This document shows, one piece after another, positions 1 through 12,700 of a stretch of 64,000 nt of DNA; within the stretch, counting starts at the first letter, position 1; each line of letters starts with the position of its first letter. The notes beneath the pieces were generated by a model that was not told the origin of the DNA, searched no databases, and worked only from the letters and a program-made list of their open reading frames with translations. The translations under genes and the position numbers were made by a program. The stretch spans positions 186,001-250,000 of the forward strand of contig NZ_JAADJU010000003.1 of assembly GCF_012933545.1 (NCBI RefSeq), given 5' to 3'. The stretch is from Rouxiella aceris (GTDB lineage: Bacteria; Pseudomonadota; Gammaproteobacteria; Enterobacterales; Enterobacteriaceae).

Positions 1-2
1 TG

Positions 3-803
3 CTGGAAAAGGGGCTCGGGGTACGGCTGTTTTTACGCAACACCCGGCAGATCAGCTTGACGCCCGATGGCGAAAAGGCCCGTGACGGGGCGATGGGCGT
101 GCTGGATACCATGAGTGAATTTATTTCGAGCCTTTCTGATACCGATAAGCATATCCAGGGCCATCTGAATATCGGGTGTTCATTTGGTTTCGGCGAACAG
201 CATATGGCTCCGGCGCTGGCGGAATTTTCGCGCCGATATCCGCAAATAACCTGTAAACTGACGTTATCCGATCGTGTCATGGATTTGATTGGCGAAGGAA
301 TCGATATCGAAATCCGCATTGGAAATGATATCAAAGAGCTTTATATCGCCAGAAAATTGGCGGATAACGCCCGCATTCTGTGCGCTGCTCCCGGTTATCT
401 AGCAGAACAGGGTATACCTGTAGAAATAGAGGATTTGGCCCGGCATAAGTGCCTGGTTATCCAGGAAAGGAACAGTCCGTTCGGCGTCTGGCACCTGACG
501 AGAGGTGAAGAAGCCCGCAAGGTGCGAGTAAAAGGTTCGTTATCCTCCAACAGCGGTGTAGCGGTATTAAACTGGGCACTGGCGGGGCAAGGTATTATTT
601 GTCGTTCGCGCTGGGACGTGCAGAAATATATCGATCGGGGACTGTTAATCCATTTGCTGCCGGAATATGCCCAAAGTGCAAATATCTGGGCGGTTTACAC
701 CATCAAACCATCCACATCGACTCGGTTAAAGCTCTGCGTTGATTTTTTAGCTGAGTATTTCCATTTAAATCCCCCGGTGCCACCCACGGAATGCCTTTGC
801 TGA
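3..803 (+). CDS. LysR-family transcriptional regulator, 5'-truncated by window edge
   Basis: The reading frame is already open at base 3. It encodes the end of a winged helix-turn-helix (GVRLFLRNTRQISLTPDGE is the classic end of a LysR DNA-binding domain), then the periplasmic-binding-protein-like effector domain, with the hinge near FGFGEQHMAPALAEFSRRYP. About 35-40 N-terminal residues lie outside the window, so the first ATG at 57 is internal and not the start. LysR regulators bind DNA as tetramers and respond to a small molecule; the ligand and target here are unknown. The C-terminus (LNPPVPPTECLC) looks complete. No divergent partner gene is visible. Confidence 0.93.
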   Translation: MEKGLGVRLFLRNTRQISLTPDGEKARDGAMGVLDTMSEFISSLSDTDKHIQGHLNIGCSFGFGEQHMAPALAEFSRRYPQITCKLTLSDRVMDLIGEGIDIEIRIGNDIKELYIARKLADNARILCAAPGYLAEQGIPVEIEDLARHKCLVIQERNSPFGVWHLTRGEEARKVRVKGSLSSNSGVAVLNWALAGQGIICRSRWDVQKYIDRGLLIHLLPEYAQSANIWAVYTIKPSTSTRLKLCVDFLAEYFHLNPPVPPTECLC

Positions 804-928
804 GCGTGGGCTGTGATGGGTCGTCAACGTAGCTGACTGGAGTGGCCCCATTCTGGCAGACATCTCCAGTCCTCACGGTGAGCCTGAATGGGTATCATCA
901 ATAATGCCAGGCCTCACGTTTGTAAAAT

Positions 929-1435
929 TTAATTAACAAAGGTTCTCTTAACCCTTTCTGAGACAAGAAAATAAGGGAGCCAAATAAATGCAGATAGTAT
1001 ATTCCTAAATATTGGTACAAGTTCGTTGTAACCAATAGATGACGGTGACAGTAGAATAAAATATAAATACAATTTGAATGACATAGTTGCGATGGTAGCT
1101 ATGATTAAGCCTATATAGGCTTTTGGCAGTGTTTTTTTCTTTTTGATAAAAAGAGATATTATATAGGTGATAAATAAAAACATTACCGAATCAATAAACA
1201 TTGAAATTAAAAAATAGAGCTTGCCATTTTCAGTTAAGTTATTGTAATTTAGAGTGATGATTTTAAAAAATCCTGTTATTTCAACCAGGAAAATAAACCC
1301 CATCAAGAATAAACTAGCAAATGGAAGGACTAAAAAACCCCTTATTTTTTTAAATTGCCGTTCCTCGCACACATCGCAAAATTCCCTGTCTTGTGGAATT
1401 TCCGTCCCACACTTAATACATCCCCATTTCATCAT
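929..1435 (-). CDS. Zinc-ribbon plus DUF2569-like membrane protein
   Basis: A 168-residue protein. The N-terminus holds two CxxC pairs (CIKCGTEIPQDREFCDVC), a typical zinc ribbon. About four hydrophobic segments follow, and GFLVLPFASLFLMG resembles the start of DUF2569 membrane domains. An inner-membrane location is inferred. The base composition is AT-rich compared with the neighbouring cdiB, which suggests acquired DNA. The gene stands alone, divergent from cdiB and convergent with the LysR gene. Function is unknown; a role in CDI is not supported by anything but position. Confidence 0.7.
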   Translation of the reverse strand: MMKWGCIKCGTEIPQDREFCDVCEERQFKKIRGFLVLPFASLFLMGFIFLVEITGFFKIITLNYNNLTENGKLYFLISMFIDSVMFLFITYIISLFIKKKKTLPKAYIGLIIATIATMSFKLYLYFILLSPSSIGYNELVPIFRNILSAFIWLPYFLVSERVKRTFVN

Positions 1436-2006
1436 CCAATCCCTTTTGTCTTAAAACCGGTTTTGCCTTTACTGACAGTAAAATAGTAAGTAACTTTACC
1501 AAAATAGGAGTTTACATCCTCAGGTTTTAGCTTTGAGCTCGTAGGCATAAGCTAAGTTCTTAGGGTGAATAATCCTAATTTTCCGTGCAGGTTTTAGAGT
1601 GTTTTATTCTTTCTGTCAATTTTTTCTCACCTTCGCTCAGGCAATACACATAACCGCCTTCCTCTCGGTTTTCATAGAATAGGCACCACGGTTATCTTCG
1701 ATAAATGCACCTTCCTGCGTAATCACCGCTGCTACCTCCCGCCCCCAACGCCTGGTAGAAGCTGCGGTTTTCCTCTCCTTGCCCGTGATCTCTGTGCTTC
1801 ATTAATTTAATTAATAATTTCCCTACGTGACTACCATCACGGATTTAATTATAAAAATTTTAATGTGCAGCCTAAAGTTTTTGACTGTTCAGCCGATAGG
1901 CTGTCAGTGGCTAAGCAGTGAACAACTGACTTTTAGATTATTTTATATATTTATCAATAAATTAATTTCATCACCAGGGAAGGGGCGCGTTTAGCGCAGA
2001 AAAAAG
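1436..2006. promoter_or_regulatory. Intergenic region upstream of cdiB, no gene recognised
   Basis: About 570 bases. The right half (about 1800-1970) is strongly AT-rich (ATTTAATTAATAATTT, TTATATATTTATCAATAAATTAATTT) and must hold the cdiB promoter; I cannot fix the -35/-10 pair with confidence. AT-rich DNA of this kind is typical of H-NS-silenced horizontally acquired loci (inference). The stretch 1620-1800 on the minus strand has short codon-like fragments with stops and may be a decayed gene, but I recognise no family. Confidence 0.4.
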
Positions 2007-3740
2007 ATGAGTGTGATTAAAGGATTTTCACGACTAATATCGACGACGACAGGGCTGCGGCCATTGTCGTCAAGGTTGCGGAACGGGGTGATACTGTTGG
2101 CTGGCTTATGTATTTTTCAGTCCAGTCGCCTCGAGGCTGCGCCGCTAAGCCCGGCCGAACGCGATAGCATCGAACTGCAACAGCGTCAGTTGCTACAACA
2201 GAACCAGCAGCAGCGCCAGGAACTTGAGCGCAGCCTGACTCCGACCCAGACGTCACCCGCGACCCCGGCCCCGACCTCCACCACCTGTTTCCCCCTGGAT
2301 ACCATCACCCTGACCGGGGCGGATCATATGCCTGCCCGCGTGCAGCAGCGGCTTATCCAGCCTTATGTCCATCAGTGTGACGGCATTGCGCAAATCAATG
2401 CCCTGGTCAAACAGGTCTCGGACTGGTATATCGCCGAGGGCTATATCACCAGCCGTGCTTTTCTTACCGAGCAGGACCTGTCGCAGGGCACGCTGACGCT
2501 GCGAGTGATGGAAGGCAAACTGGAAGCCATTCATATGGACAACCAGCCTCGCCGTACGCTGACGATGGCCTTTCCGGGGCTGACCGGTAATATCCTTAAC
2601 CTGCGCGATATTGAGCAGGGCATGGAACAAATCAACCGGCTGCGTGCCATCCCGGTGCAGGTAGAAATCCAGCCTGGCAGCCAGCCCGGCTATTCCATTG
2701 TTAACCTGACGGCCAAACCGCAGTTTCCCCTCAATGCCAGCCTGGGTTTTGATAACAGCGGGCAAAAGCGCACCGGCGTTGGACAAGTCAACGGCTCACT
2801 CACCGGCAACAACCTGCTGGGGCTGGCCGACCAGTGGTTTGTCAGTGGGGCGCGCAGCAGTGATTTTGCCAGTGACCACGATGCGCAAAGTGTGCAGGCC
2901 GGGGTCAGTGTGCCGTACGGCTACTGGAACTTGGACTACAGCTACAGTTACAGCAATTACCTCAGCACGTTGCAGTCACAGGGTTATGACTGGCGCTCCA
3001 GCGGCGACAGCCAGTCGCACCGCATGACCCTATCCCGGGTGCTGTTCCGTAACGGGCAGATGAAAACCGCCGCGTCGTTGGGTGTGAACCATCGTCTTGA
3101 CCGTAACTACCTTAACGATGTCGCCCTGCAGAGCAGCTCACGCAGTCTGAGCAGTTGGACCGCCGGCATCAATCACAGTCAGAAAATCGCTGGCGGTTAC
3201 GCCACCTTAAATCCGGCCTTCAGTCGCGGTGTGCCCTGGCTGGGCGGCGAAGACGATGCCGGAAAATCAGCAGATACCCCGCGCGCGGAATTCTCCAAAT
3301 GGACGCTGTCCGGCAGCTATTACCTGCCACTGATACAACGCGTTACCTGGCTCAGCAGCCTCTACGGCCAGTGGAGCGACGATCGTTTGTATGGCAGCGA
3401 GCGCCTGACTCTGGGTGGCGAAAGTTCGGTGCGTGGCTTCAAGGAACAATATCTTTCCGGCGACCGCGGCGGCTACTGGCGTAACGAACTGGATACGCAG
3501 GTCGGCAGCTTGCCAGGACTGGGACAGATCAGCAGCGTGGCGGCGCTGGACGGTGGTTATCTGCAACATGATAACGACGACAGCAACGCCGCCGGTACCC
3601 TGTGGGGCGCTGCCATCGGTCTGGCCAGCAGCAACGGCCACATCGCCTCGCAGTTTACCGTCGGCTGGCCGTTGAGCTATCCAGCGACACTTACTCCGGA
3701 CCGCGTGACGGTGTATTACCGCCTGGCGATAACATTGTAA
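2007..3740 (+). CDS. cdiB: Two-partner secretion outer-membrane transporter CdiB (ShlB/FhaC/HecB family)
   Basis: A 577-residue Omp85-superfamily transporter that exports the CdiA filament through the outer membrane. Visible parts in order: a signal peptide with hydrophobic core GVILLAGLCIFQ ending near EAA; a Gln-rich linker (about residues 50-75, the plug helix region); a POTRA domain with the typical CFPLDTITLTGA start; a second POTRA-like region (YSIVNLTAKPQFPLNASLGFDNSG); then a 16-strand barrel including the conserved RGF of strand 13 (GESSVRGFKEQYLSGDRGG, the L6-loop VRGF motif). Length is normal for the family (550-590). It lies 21 bases upstream of cdiA, so the two are surely cotranscribed in the E. 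coli-type B-A-I order. Confidence 0.95.
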   Translation: MSVIKGFSRLISTTTGLRPLSSRLRNGVILLAGLCIFQSSRLEAAPLSPAERDSIELQQRQLLQQNQQQRQELERSLTPTQTSPATPAPTSTTCFPLDTITLTGADHMPARVQQRLIQPYVHQCDGIAQINALVKQVSDWYIAEGYITSRAFLTEQDLSQGTLTLRVMEGKLEAIHMDNQPRRTLTMAFPGLTGNILNLRDIEQGMEQINRLRAIPVQVEIQPGSQPGYSIVNLTAKPQFPLNASLGFDNSGQKRTGVGQVNGSLTGNNLLGLADQWFVSGARSSDFASDHDAQSVQAGVSVPYGYWNLDYSYSYSNYLSTLQSQGYDWRSSGDSQSHRMTLSRVLFRNGQMKTAASLGVNHRLDRNYLNDVALQSSSRSLSSWTAGINHSQKIAGGYATLNPAFSRGVPWLGGEDDAGKSADTPRAEFSKWTLSGSYYLPLIQRVTWLSSLYGQWSDDRLYGSERLTLGGESSVRGFKEQYLSGDRGGYWRNELDTQVGSLPGLGQISSVAALDGGYLQHDNDDSNAAGTLWGAAIGLASSNGHIASQFTVGWPLSYPATLTPDRVTVYYRLAITL

Positions 3741-3761
3741 AATAACACAGGACATTCAAGG

Positions 3762-6700
3762 ATGAAGGTAAATAAACCCCTGCCGGTAGCGCGTTGGAAA
3801 CGTTGGTTGAGTTATGGTCTGATGACCTGGCTGGTGTGGCAACCGGTGATGCCGGCGCTGGCCGCCGGAGTGACGGTAGCCAATGGCAATACCTCGCTGG
3901 ATCAGGCGGCCAACGGCGTGCCGGTGATTAATATTGCCACGCCCAATCAGGCGGGGATCTCCCATAATCAGTACAACGATTTTAACGTCGGCAGCCAGGG
4001 GCTGATCCTCAATAATGCCAGCGGCAAACTGACCCCCACCCAGTTGGGCGGTCTGATCCAGAACAACCCAAATCTGCAGGCGGGCAAGGAAGCCCGCGGC
4101 ATTATCAACGAAGTGGTGGCTGCCAACCCCTCACAGCTTAATGGCTATCTGGAAGTCGCTGGTCCTGCTGCCAATGTGATGGTTGCCAACCCTTTTGGTA
4201 TCACCTGTAACGGCTGCGGCTTTCTCAATACGCCCAACGCCACGCTAACCACCGGCAAGCCGGTGCTGGCGGCCGATGGATCGCTGCAATCGCTGGAAGT
4301 CACCCAGGGCGCGATCACCGTTGAAGGTCAGGGGCTGGATGCCCGCCAGAGCGACTATTTTTCGCTGGTGTCCCGTGCGGCACAAATCAACGCCGGGATT
4401 TACGCCAGGGATCTGCAGGTCACGCTGGGAGCCAATCATCTGGATGCCCAGGGACATGCCACGCCAATCGCCGGTGCAGCACAGCCGGTGGTCGCTATTG
4501 ATACCGGGGCGCTGGGCGGCATGTATGCCAACCGTATCCATCTGGTCTCCAGCGATAAGGGCGTTGGGGTCAATCTCGGCAATCTCAGTGCCGCCACCGG
4601 CGATATCCAACTGGATGCCAGCGGCAAGTTGACGCTGGCCAATACGACCGCTCAGGGGCAACTGACCGCCAATGCCCAGGCTATCGCCTTGCAGGGCGCG
4701 CAGCAGTCGGGCGGCGATATGGCGCTTAACAGCCAGGGCGAGCTGGCGGTGCAGGGCAGCCAGCTGACCAGCGGTGGCCAGCTACAACTGAATGCCACAC
4801 AACTGACGTCTGACCGCCCGGCACGGGTCTCGGCAGCCGGTAATATCAATGCCACTGCCAGCGGCGGCCAGTGGCAAGGCTCGCTGACGGCGGGAAAAGA
4901 CCTGCAACTGAACACCGGTGATTTTGCTAACCAGGGCACGCTGGCCGCGGGCGGCAATGCCCACCTGAGCACCCAGCATCTGAGCAACAGTGGTACCCTG
5001 CAGGCGCTGGGCAGTCAAAGTCTGCAGGCCAGCACGCTGGATAACAGCGGGTATATTCAGGCAAACGGCGCGCAGCAGCTTACGACAGGCAGCCTGCATA
5101 ATCAGGGGGCGATCAACGCACAAGGCGCTTTGCAACTGGTGGCTACCCGTGATTTTACGCAGAGTCGCACGGGCAGCGTTGATGCCGGTGGAGCGCTGAC
5201 CGTGGCTGCCGATCAGGGGGCATTGGCCGGGACCTTCACCGGCCGACAGAACAGCCAGTTGACCTTTGGTACTCTTACTACCGAGGCAGGGTCTAGTATT
5301 GCCGGCAGCGGTGAACTGCTACTTAATGCGGACAACGCGCAGCTTGGCGGCCTGCTGTCCACTGATCAGCGGCTTGGCGGTCACTTCGGGCAACTGACCA
5401 CCCTGGCCGGGTCGCAGATCCAGGCGGGGAACGATGCGGATATTCAGGCCCGCGATAGCGCGATGCTCGGCGGTAATCTGCGCGCCGGGCAAAACCTGCA
5501 ACTGGGCAGCGGTGATCTCAGTTCCGTCGCCAGCGCCCAGGTCTATGCGGTTGGCAATATCCAGGCCAGCGCGGGGGACGGGGGAGAGTGGAACGGCAGC
5601 CTGACGGCTGGCGGTAATCTCGGCGTCAATGCGGCGAGACTGACCAATAACGGTACCCTGGCGGCAGCGGGGGATACGCAACTCACGGCACAGACTCTGA
5701 CCAACAGCGGACTGGTGCAGGCTCAGGGCAGCCAGATGTTGACGACCACGGACCTGGCCAATAGCGGCCGCTTACAGTCCGGCGGCGCACAGCAGATCCA
5801 CACCAACACTCTCGATAGCCAGGGGCTGATTGGCTCACAGCAGTCGCTGGGGTTACAGGTTGACGGCACCGCCACCGTCGCAGAGCAGGGGGCACTGTTT
5901 GCCGGTGACCAACTGACGCTCGGCGGCGGTCAACTGACCTTTAACGGCGTACTGACCGGGAAAAACGGTCTGTCGCTCGACAGCGATGGCGTCACCACCG
6001 GCCAGGCTTCGCGCCTGTCCAGCCTGGGTAATATCCGACTGAATGCCGGGCAACAGACGCTAAACGGCCAGCTTTCCACAGCAGGCAATATCGCTCTGAC
6101 CTCCAATGACCTGAATGTCGGCAGCCAGGGCAGTCTTCACAGTGACCAGGATTTATCACTGGTCGCCCGCCATGAGGCTCAGTTGGCAGGAGCGCTGGAT
6201 GGTCAGACGCTGGAAGCCAGCGGGGGGGCGCTGCAACTAACCGACAGCGGCGAGCTTTCCTCCCTCGGGGATATGCATCTGAGTGCAACGCAACAGCAGC
6301 TCGACGGGGCCACCCATGCCGGGAATAATCTGGCGATTACGGCTGACCAATTGAATGCGGCGGTGGGCGGCAAAACCTCGGCCCAAAACGATGTGCAGAC
6401 GACCGCCACCGCTGGCCAGTGGTCCGGCAGTCTGATTGCCGGACGGGATCTGAGCTTCACTTCCGGCGATTTTAGCAACGACGGCACGCTGGCGGCTAAC
6501 CGCAACGGCCAGTTCAGCTTCGGTACCCTGAGCAATCAGGGGCTGCTGCAGTCGCTGGGCAGCCAGCAACTGACCGGCGAAACCTTGAATAATAACGGTA
6601 CGGCGCAGTCGGGCAGCGACCAAACGCTGATACTCAATCAGCTTAACAATCAGGGGCTGACCGGCACCCAGGGCAATCTGACCCTGACGCTGCGCGACGG

Positions 6701-9700
6701 CCTGACTGCCGGCGACAGCAGTTCGCTGCTGGCGGACGGCCGGCTGACCCTCAATACGGCGCGGGCAGATCTGGGCGGCACCCTGAGCGGAACGCAGGGC
6801 GCTGATCTGACGGCCACCACGCTGACCAGCCGCAGCGGATCACAACAGACCAGCCAGGGCGATATCCGGCTTAATGCCAATGTGGCCAGCCTGGGCGGTT
6901 TTCTCTCCTCAGACGGCAATCTGGCGCTGACCACGCAGCAACTGACCACCGCGCAGAATTCACAGACCCAGGGCAAAACTGCGCTGGGGATCGATGCCCG
7001 CCAGCAGGCCGATTTAAACGGCAAGCTGCTGACGCCGGGGACGCTGACGCTGCAGGGGGATACCCTTAACAACGCCGCGACGCTGGGGGCCAGGGATATC
7101 ACGGTGACCGCCACGACGCTGACTAACCGAGGCAGTCTCACCGCCGATAACGGCCTGCATATTCAGGCGCAGACGCTGCAACAGCAGGGCAGTCTGGCGG
7201 CGCAAAACCTGATGAGCCTGGCCGGGCAGACCCAGGTCAATCAGGGCAATATCACCGCGGGTGATCTCGATATCCAGGCCAGCGGCGGCCTGAACAACCA
7301 GCAGGCGGGGGTGATCTCCGCCAGTCGTGGCGTAACGCTGACTGCGCCCACCCTGGTCAATAACGGCACACTGGCGGCACAAACCCTCGGGGTGAATGCG
7401 GGCAGCATCAGCAACTATGGTCTGCTGCAAGGCAATGGTGACGCCAACCTGACGACGGATTCACTGGGCAACGCTGCCTCCGGGCAGGTGCTGGCCGGCG
7501 GGTTACTGGCGGTGCAGGCCGGTGACACCCAAAACCAGGGGCGTTTGCAGGGTGCACAACTGAACCTGAGCGGCAATAGACTTAATAACAGCGGTACGTT
7601 GCTGGGCAGCGGTGGGCTAAATGCTCGTATGCAGGGCGATCTGACGAATACCGGCAGCCTGCTGACTTCGGCCAATGCCACGCTGAACGCCGCCACGCTG
7701 GAAAACAGCGGGCAACTACTCAGTAATCAAGACGCTACGCTAACCACCACCCGATTGAGCAATCAAGGGCAGATCCAGGGCAACACTCTGACCCTGAACG
7801 CGGGGGGCGTCGATAACAGCGGTAATCTGATTGGCCTGCAAGGGTTAACGCTGCAGCTGCAGCAGGACCTGACCAACGCCACCTCCGGCAAACTGCTGAC
7901 CCAGAACGCGCTGTCGGTGACTGCCGGGCAGGTGACCAACAACGGCACCTGGCAGGCGGACAGTGCGGATTTACATGCCAACCAGCTGGATCTCAATGGG
8001 GCAATACAGACGGCTTCCCGCGCCTCGCTGGCACTGAGTGGTGCACTGAATACCGGCGCGCAGGGCAGTCTGGTCTCTCGTGGTCTGGCGGTATTGCAAG
8101 CCGCCAGCCTGACTAATCAAGGCAACTGGTCGGCGGATAATCTGACCCTGCAGGGCGGCAGCCTGAGCAGTCGCGGTGCCATCAGCGGCGTCAGCGGGCT
8201 GACCACTACGCTCGGCGGGCAGTTGCAGCTGTTGCAGGGCGGGTCATTGCTCAGTGGCGGCACCGCTAATCTCAACGCCGATAGCCTCAGTAACAGCGGT
8301 ACGTTGCAAGCCAATCACCTGCTGCTGACCGCCCGCACGCTGTGGAATAACGGGGTGTTGCAAGGGCAGCAAAGTCTGCAGGCACGGATACAAGACGGTG
8401 TGGGTAACGCTGGCGGCGGTACGCTGCGCAGCCAGGGAACATTGGATATCGGCGCGCAGACGCTGGTAAACCAGGGGTTGTTGCAGGGCGATGGTGTTAG
8501 CCTGCTGACATTGGGCAATAGTCTGGACAATCAGGGCCGTTTGTTGACCGGGGATCGGCTGACTCTGTCGGCTCCCACACTGAGCAACAGTGGTGTGCTA
8601 CAGGCGCAGGGACTGACCTTAAGCGGCAATACACTGAGTAACAGCGGGACTCTCAGCGGACTGGGAGATAGTGCTCTTTACGTCGACCAAATCAGCAATG
8701 GCGGCCAGTTGCAGGGGGACCGTCTGCAACTGAACGGCAGCGTCCTGCATAATAATGGTACCGTCCTGGGCAGTCAGGCGCTGGGACTGAATGTACAGTA
8801 CGCCGACAACCAGGCGGGCGGTAACCTGTACAGCGCCGGCGATCTGACGCTGGTGACCCCGGCGCTCAACCAGTCCGGCAGTTTGCTGGCGCTGGGCAAT
8901 ATGACCTTGCAACTGGGGAGCGGACTAACGCAGACCGGCACGCTGGCCGCCGGGCAAACCCTGGCGCTGAGCACCCAGGGCGACCTCAATGTGCTGGGCA
9001 CCCTGCAGGGCAACGCCATTCAACTGAACGCGACGGGTAATTTTGTCAATAACGGCCAGCTGCGCGGCGGAGGCGGCACGGTGGCGGTGGAAGCCAATAC
9101 CCTGACCCTGAATGGCAACGGCAGCGTGCAGTCGGGAGGCGATATCCGTCTGAACAGCCACGGTCAGCTGATCAACAGCGGTTTTGTCGGCAGCGCCGGT
9201 AATCTGCTGATGTCCGCTGTCGGGCCACTGACCAATAGCGCCCTGCTGTATGCCGGCAACACCCTGCAACTGCTGGCTGACAGTATTTACAATAATCACG
9301 GCGATATTCTGGCAGGCAACAGCCTGTGGCTGCAAAAAGACGTGGCGGGAAATGCCAATAATGAAGTAATTAACACGTCAGGGAATATTGAAACCACCAA
9401 CGGTGATATCACCATTAATACTGGTCATTTGCTTAATCAGCGTGATGGGTTGAGTACTTCGAGTTCGTATCAGGCCGGGGATAGTCAGGCGTCTGGGTCC
9501 GCCAATTCGATACAGCTTGTAAAGGCAGATTTCGATCCCGCCGAACTGGAGACCACCACCACCTGGCATCATGAGGGGAGCAACGGTAAAAATAACGGTA
9601 CTGATGTTTTCAATACCTTTATGGAGCCAATCAATAGCGGCAAAGAAAAAAGGCTGCTGGTCGGCACATCAACGGTGGTCGTAACTGCTAAGGGTGGTGC

Positions 9701-12700
9701 CGGGCGGATCGCCGCGAATAATAACCTGAATGTCAACGCTGGCACCCTGGACAATATCGCAGGAAATATGTTGTCCGGCCAAAATATGACGTTATCCGGC
9801 GGGTCGCTTAATAATCAGTCTTATACCAACTCAGTACAAAGTGAATATCTGACCTATGTATTTGATACTAAATTAGGCAGCAAGCATTACTTGGTACGTA
9901 AGGGCAGTAGTAATGGTTATGATGATTTTACCAATGATGCAACATTTACCTTTTATTTATCCGGTGCACCTGAGTACGAAACTACCTCAACTATTGGCGG
10001 CGAATATCGCTCGGTGATCCAGGCAGGCGGCGCCGTTAACGCCAGTTTTAGTAATAATATCAGCAATACCACCACCACCGCCAATGCGGGCAATTTGTCT
10101 CATGCCCTTAGCGCACCAACGTTAAGCGGTACCGCAGGGCTGCAACAGGTGGGAGGCGCTCAACGCCAGCAACTGGCCGCCGGTCAAAATCTGGTGGTGG
10201 GTTCGGGCCAATGGACGGATGCCATCAATAACGCCCTGATGCAAATTGGCAATCAGGGGGCCTCGCTGACGGATTACCCGTTACCTACCAGCAATAACGG
10301 CCTGTTTGTAGCCAGTCAGGATCCGGCCAGTCGTTATCTGATCACCACCAACCCACAGCTGGGCGGTATCGGCAAAACCGATCCGTCGCTGTTTAGCGCC
10401 TTAAATGATTACCTGGCGCGCTCTCCGTCATCGCTCTCCACGGTCAGTCAACTGAACGCCCAACATAGCGTCGCTCCGACCCTGGTTGCTGGCAGCGTAC
10501 CGGCGCAAGGCACGGTGGTGAACCCGGTAGTGCAACCGGGCACACCGGGCAATCCGCGAATTGAAACAGCCCCGGTCTATACCGACGAAAGCCAGTTTAT
10601 TGGATCGAGCTACTTCTTGCAGCGCCTGAACCTGACGCCGAATTACGACTATAAATTCCTCGGCGATGCCGCCTTTGATACCCGTTATGTCAGCAATGCG
10701 GTGCTTAGCCAGACTGGGCAGCGCTATGTGGGTGGCACCGGGTCCGACTTGCAACAGATGCAGTATCTGATTAATAACGCTGCCGACCAGCAGCAGGGAC
10801 TGGGCCTGCAACTGGGCGTCAGCCTGTCGCCCGAGCAGGTGGCAGCCCTGAGCAAAAGTATTGTCTGGTGGGAAAAAACCACCGTCAATGGCCAGACCGT
10901 ATTGGCTCCCAAACTCTACCTGGCCGCCAACGATACCCAGGCGCTGACTGGCAGCGTGATTTCCGGCAGTACGGTGAATCTCGATGCTGGCCATATCGTC
11001 AATGCCGGCAGTACCTTGCAGGCACAGACTCAACTGGTAGCAAAAAGCAGCAGCACCCTGGATAACCTCAATGCCGGGTTGATTGCGTCCAGCGGCAGTC
11101 TGCAACTGAGCTCACTGGGCGATATCAACAATATTGGCGCCTCGATTAGTGGCCAGACAGTGGCGCTGACCTCGCTTAACGGCAATATCAACAATATCAC
11201 CCAGGCACAGCAGTGGACCGCCGCGCCGGTGAGCAGCAAAAACAGCGGCACCCAACTGAACTTTAGCCAGACTCTCACTGGCGATATGGCCACTATTTCT
11301 GCCGGTAAGGGACTGTCCCTGTCTGCCGGTAACAATATCAATAACACCGGGGCCAAATTGACCGCAGGCAGTGACCTGCAACTGGTGGCGCTCAATGATA
11401 TCAATATCCAGGGCAATGCCTTAAGCACTGCCAAAACCACTGCCAGCGGCAATACGCACACCAGTGACAGCCAGGCCAGCAGCGTCAGTGCCGGCGGCAA
11501 CTTGCGCGCTAGTGCCGGACAGGATCTGACAGTGGCAGCCAGCGCAGTGACTGCCACCGGTGACGCCAGCCTGTCCGCCGGGCGTGATATCACGCTTGCT
11601 GCGATGGATAAAAGCAGCCATCAGACCACTGCCAATAGCCAGAACGACAGCAATAATGCCACCCGCAGCACCCTAAGCAGCGGCGGCAACCTGGCGCTGA
11701 GTGCCGGGCGCGATATCAACTCACAGGCGGCGCAGTTGGCCGCCGATCTCAACGCCAGCCTCAGCGCTGGCCGTGATGTCAATCTCGCCGCGCAGCAAAC
11801 CAGTAGTTACAGCGAAAACCATGACAGCCACAGTGAACATATCAGCGAGTCAGTGCGCCAGCAGGGCACCGAGATCACCAGCGGTGCGGCAACGCATATT
11901 CAAGCCGGTCAGGATATCAATGCCCAGGCAGCGGGCGTCACTGCCAGCGGCGACCTGGCGCTAAATGCCGGACGGGATATTAACGTTAACTCGGCCACTG
12001 CCAGTGACTACAGCTATGACGAAGAGAGTAAAACATCGCGTCATCTGTTCTCGAAAACCACCACCCATACCGTCAAAGAGGACTTCAGCACCCAAGAACA
12101 GGGCTCACAGCTGAGTGGCAGTAATGTCTCGCTGGTTGCCGGGCAGAATATCGGTGTCAGTGGCTCGTCGGTCGTCGGCAGCGGGGACGTGACCTTGCAG
12201 GCGGGGAAAGACCTGAATATCACCGCCGCTACTGAACAGCAGTCTAGCTATCGTCTCGATGAGAAGAAAACCAGCGGCATGTTTAGTGGCGGTAGCCTGG
12301 GCGTAACCTTTGGCAGCAAATCGACCCGGCAGCAGATCAATCAGAACGGCACCACCGAAAGCCAGAGCAGCAGCGCCATTGGCAGCACCGGCGGTAATGT
12401 CAATCTGATTGCCGGTGAGAAAGCGCATATCAGCGGGTCGGATGTCATTGCCAAAAACGATCTGAACGTGGTTGGCGGTGCGGTCACTATCGATACGGGC
12501 AACGATATGCTGACCCGCAAGCAGATTTATGAACAGAAGCAAAGCGGTCTGACGCTGTCGTTGTCCAGTCCGATCACGGATGCGTTGTTGTCCATTGGCA
12601 GCAGCGTCAAAAAGGCGAGTGATTCCGGGGATGCCCGCCTGGGTGCCTTGTACGGTATGGCAGCGGTCCAGGATGCCTGGGCAGCCAAACAATCCGGCGG

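Noticed and set aside
812-925. Short inverted repeat (ACTGGAG...CTCCAGT) after the LysR gene as an IS end or terminator
   Set aside because: Loop too long and no T-run; no mate elsewhere in the window, so I cannot support either reading.
2017-3755. Long minus-strand open frames opposite cdiB (79, 177 and 162 codons)
   Set aside because: They mirror the codon pattern of a strongly supported Omp85-type gene on the plus strand and have no recognisable domain or ribosome site.
4600-9400. Regular repeats in cdiA considered as a CRISPR array or tandem DNA repeat
   Set aside because: Repeats are degenerate protein-level FHA repeats inside a continuous reading frame, with no conserved spacer-repeat structure.
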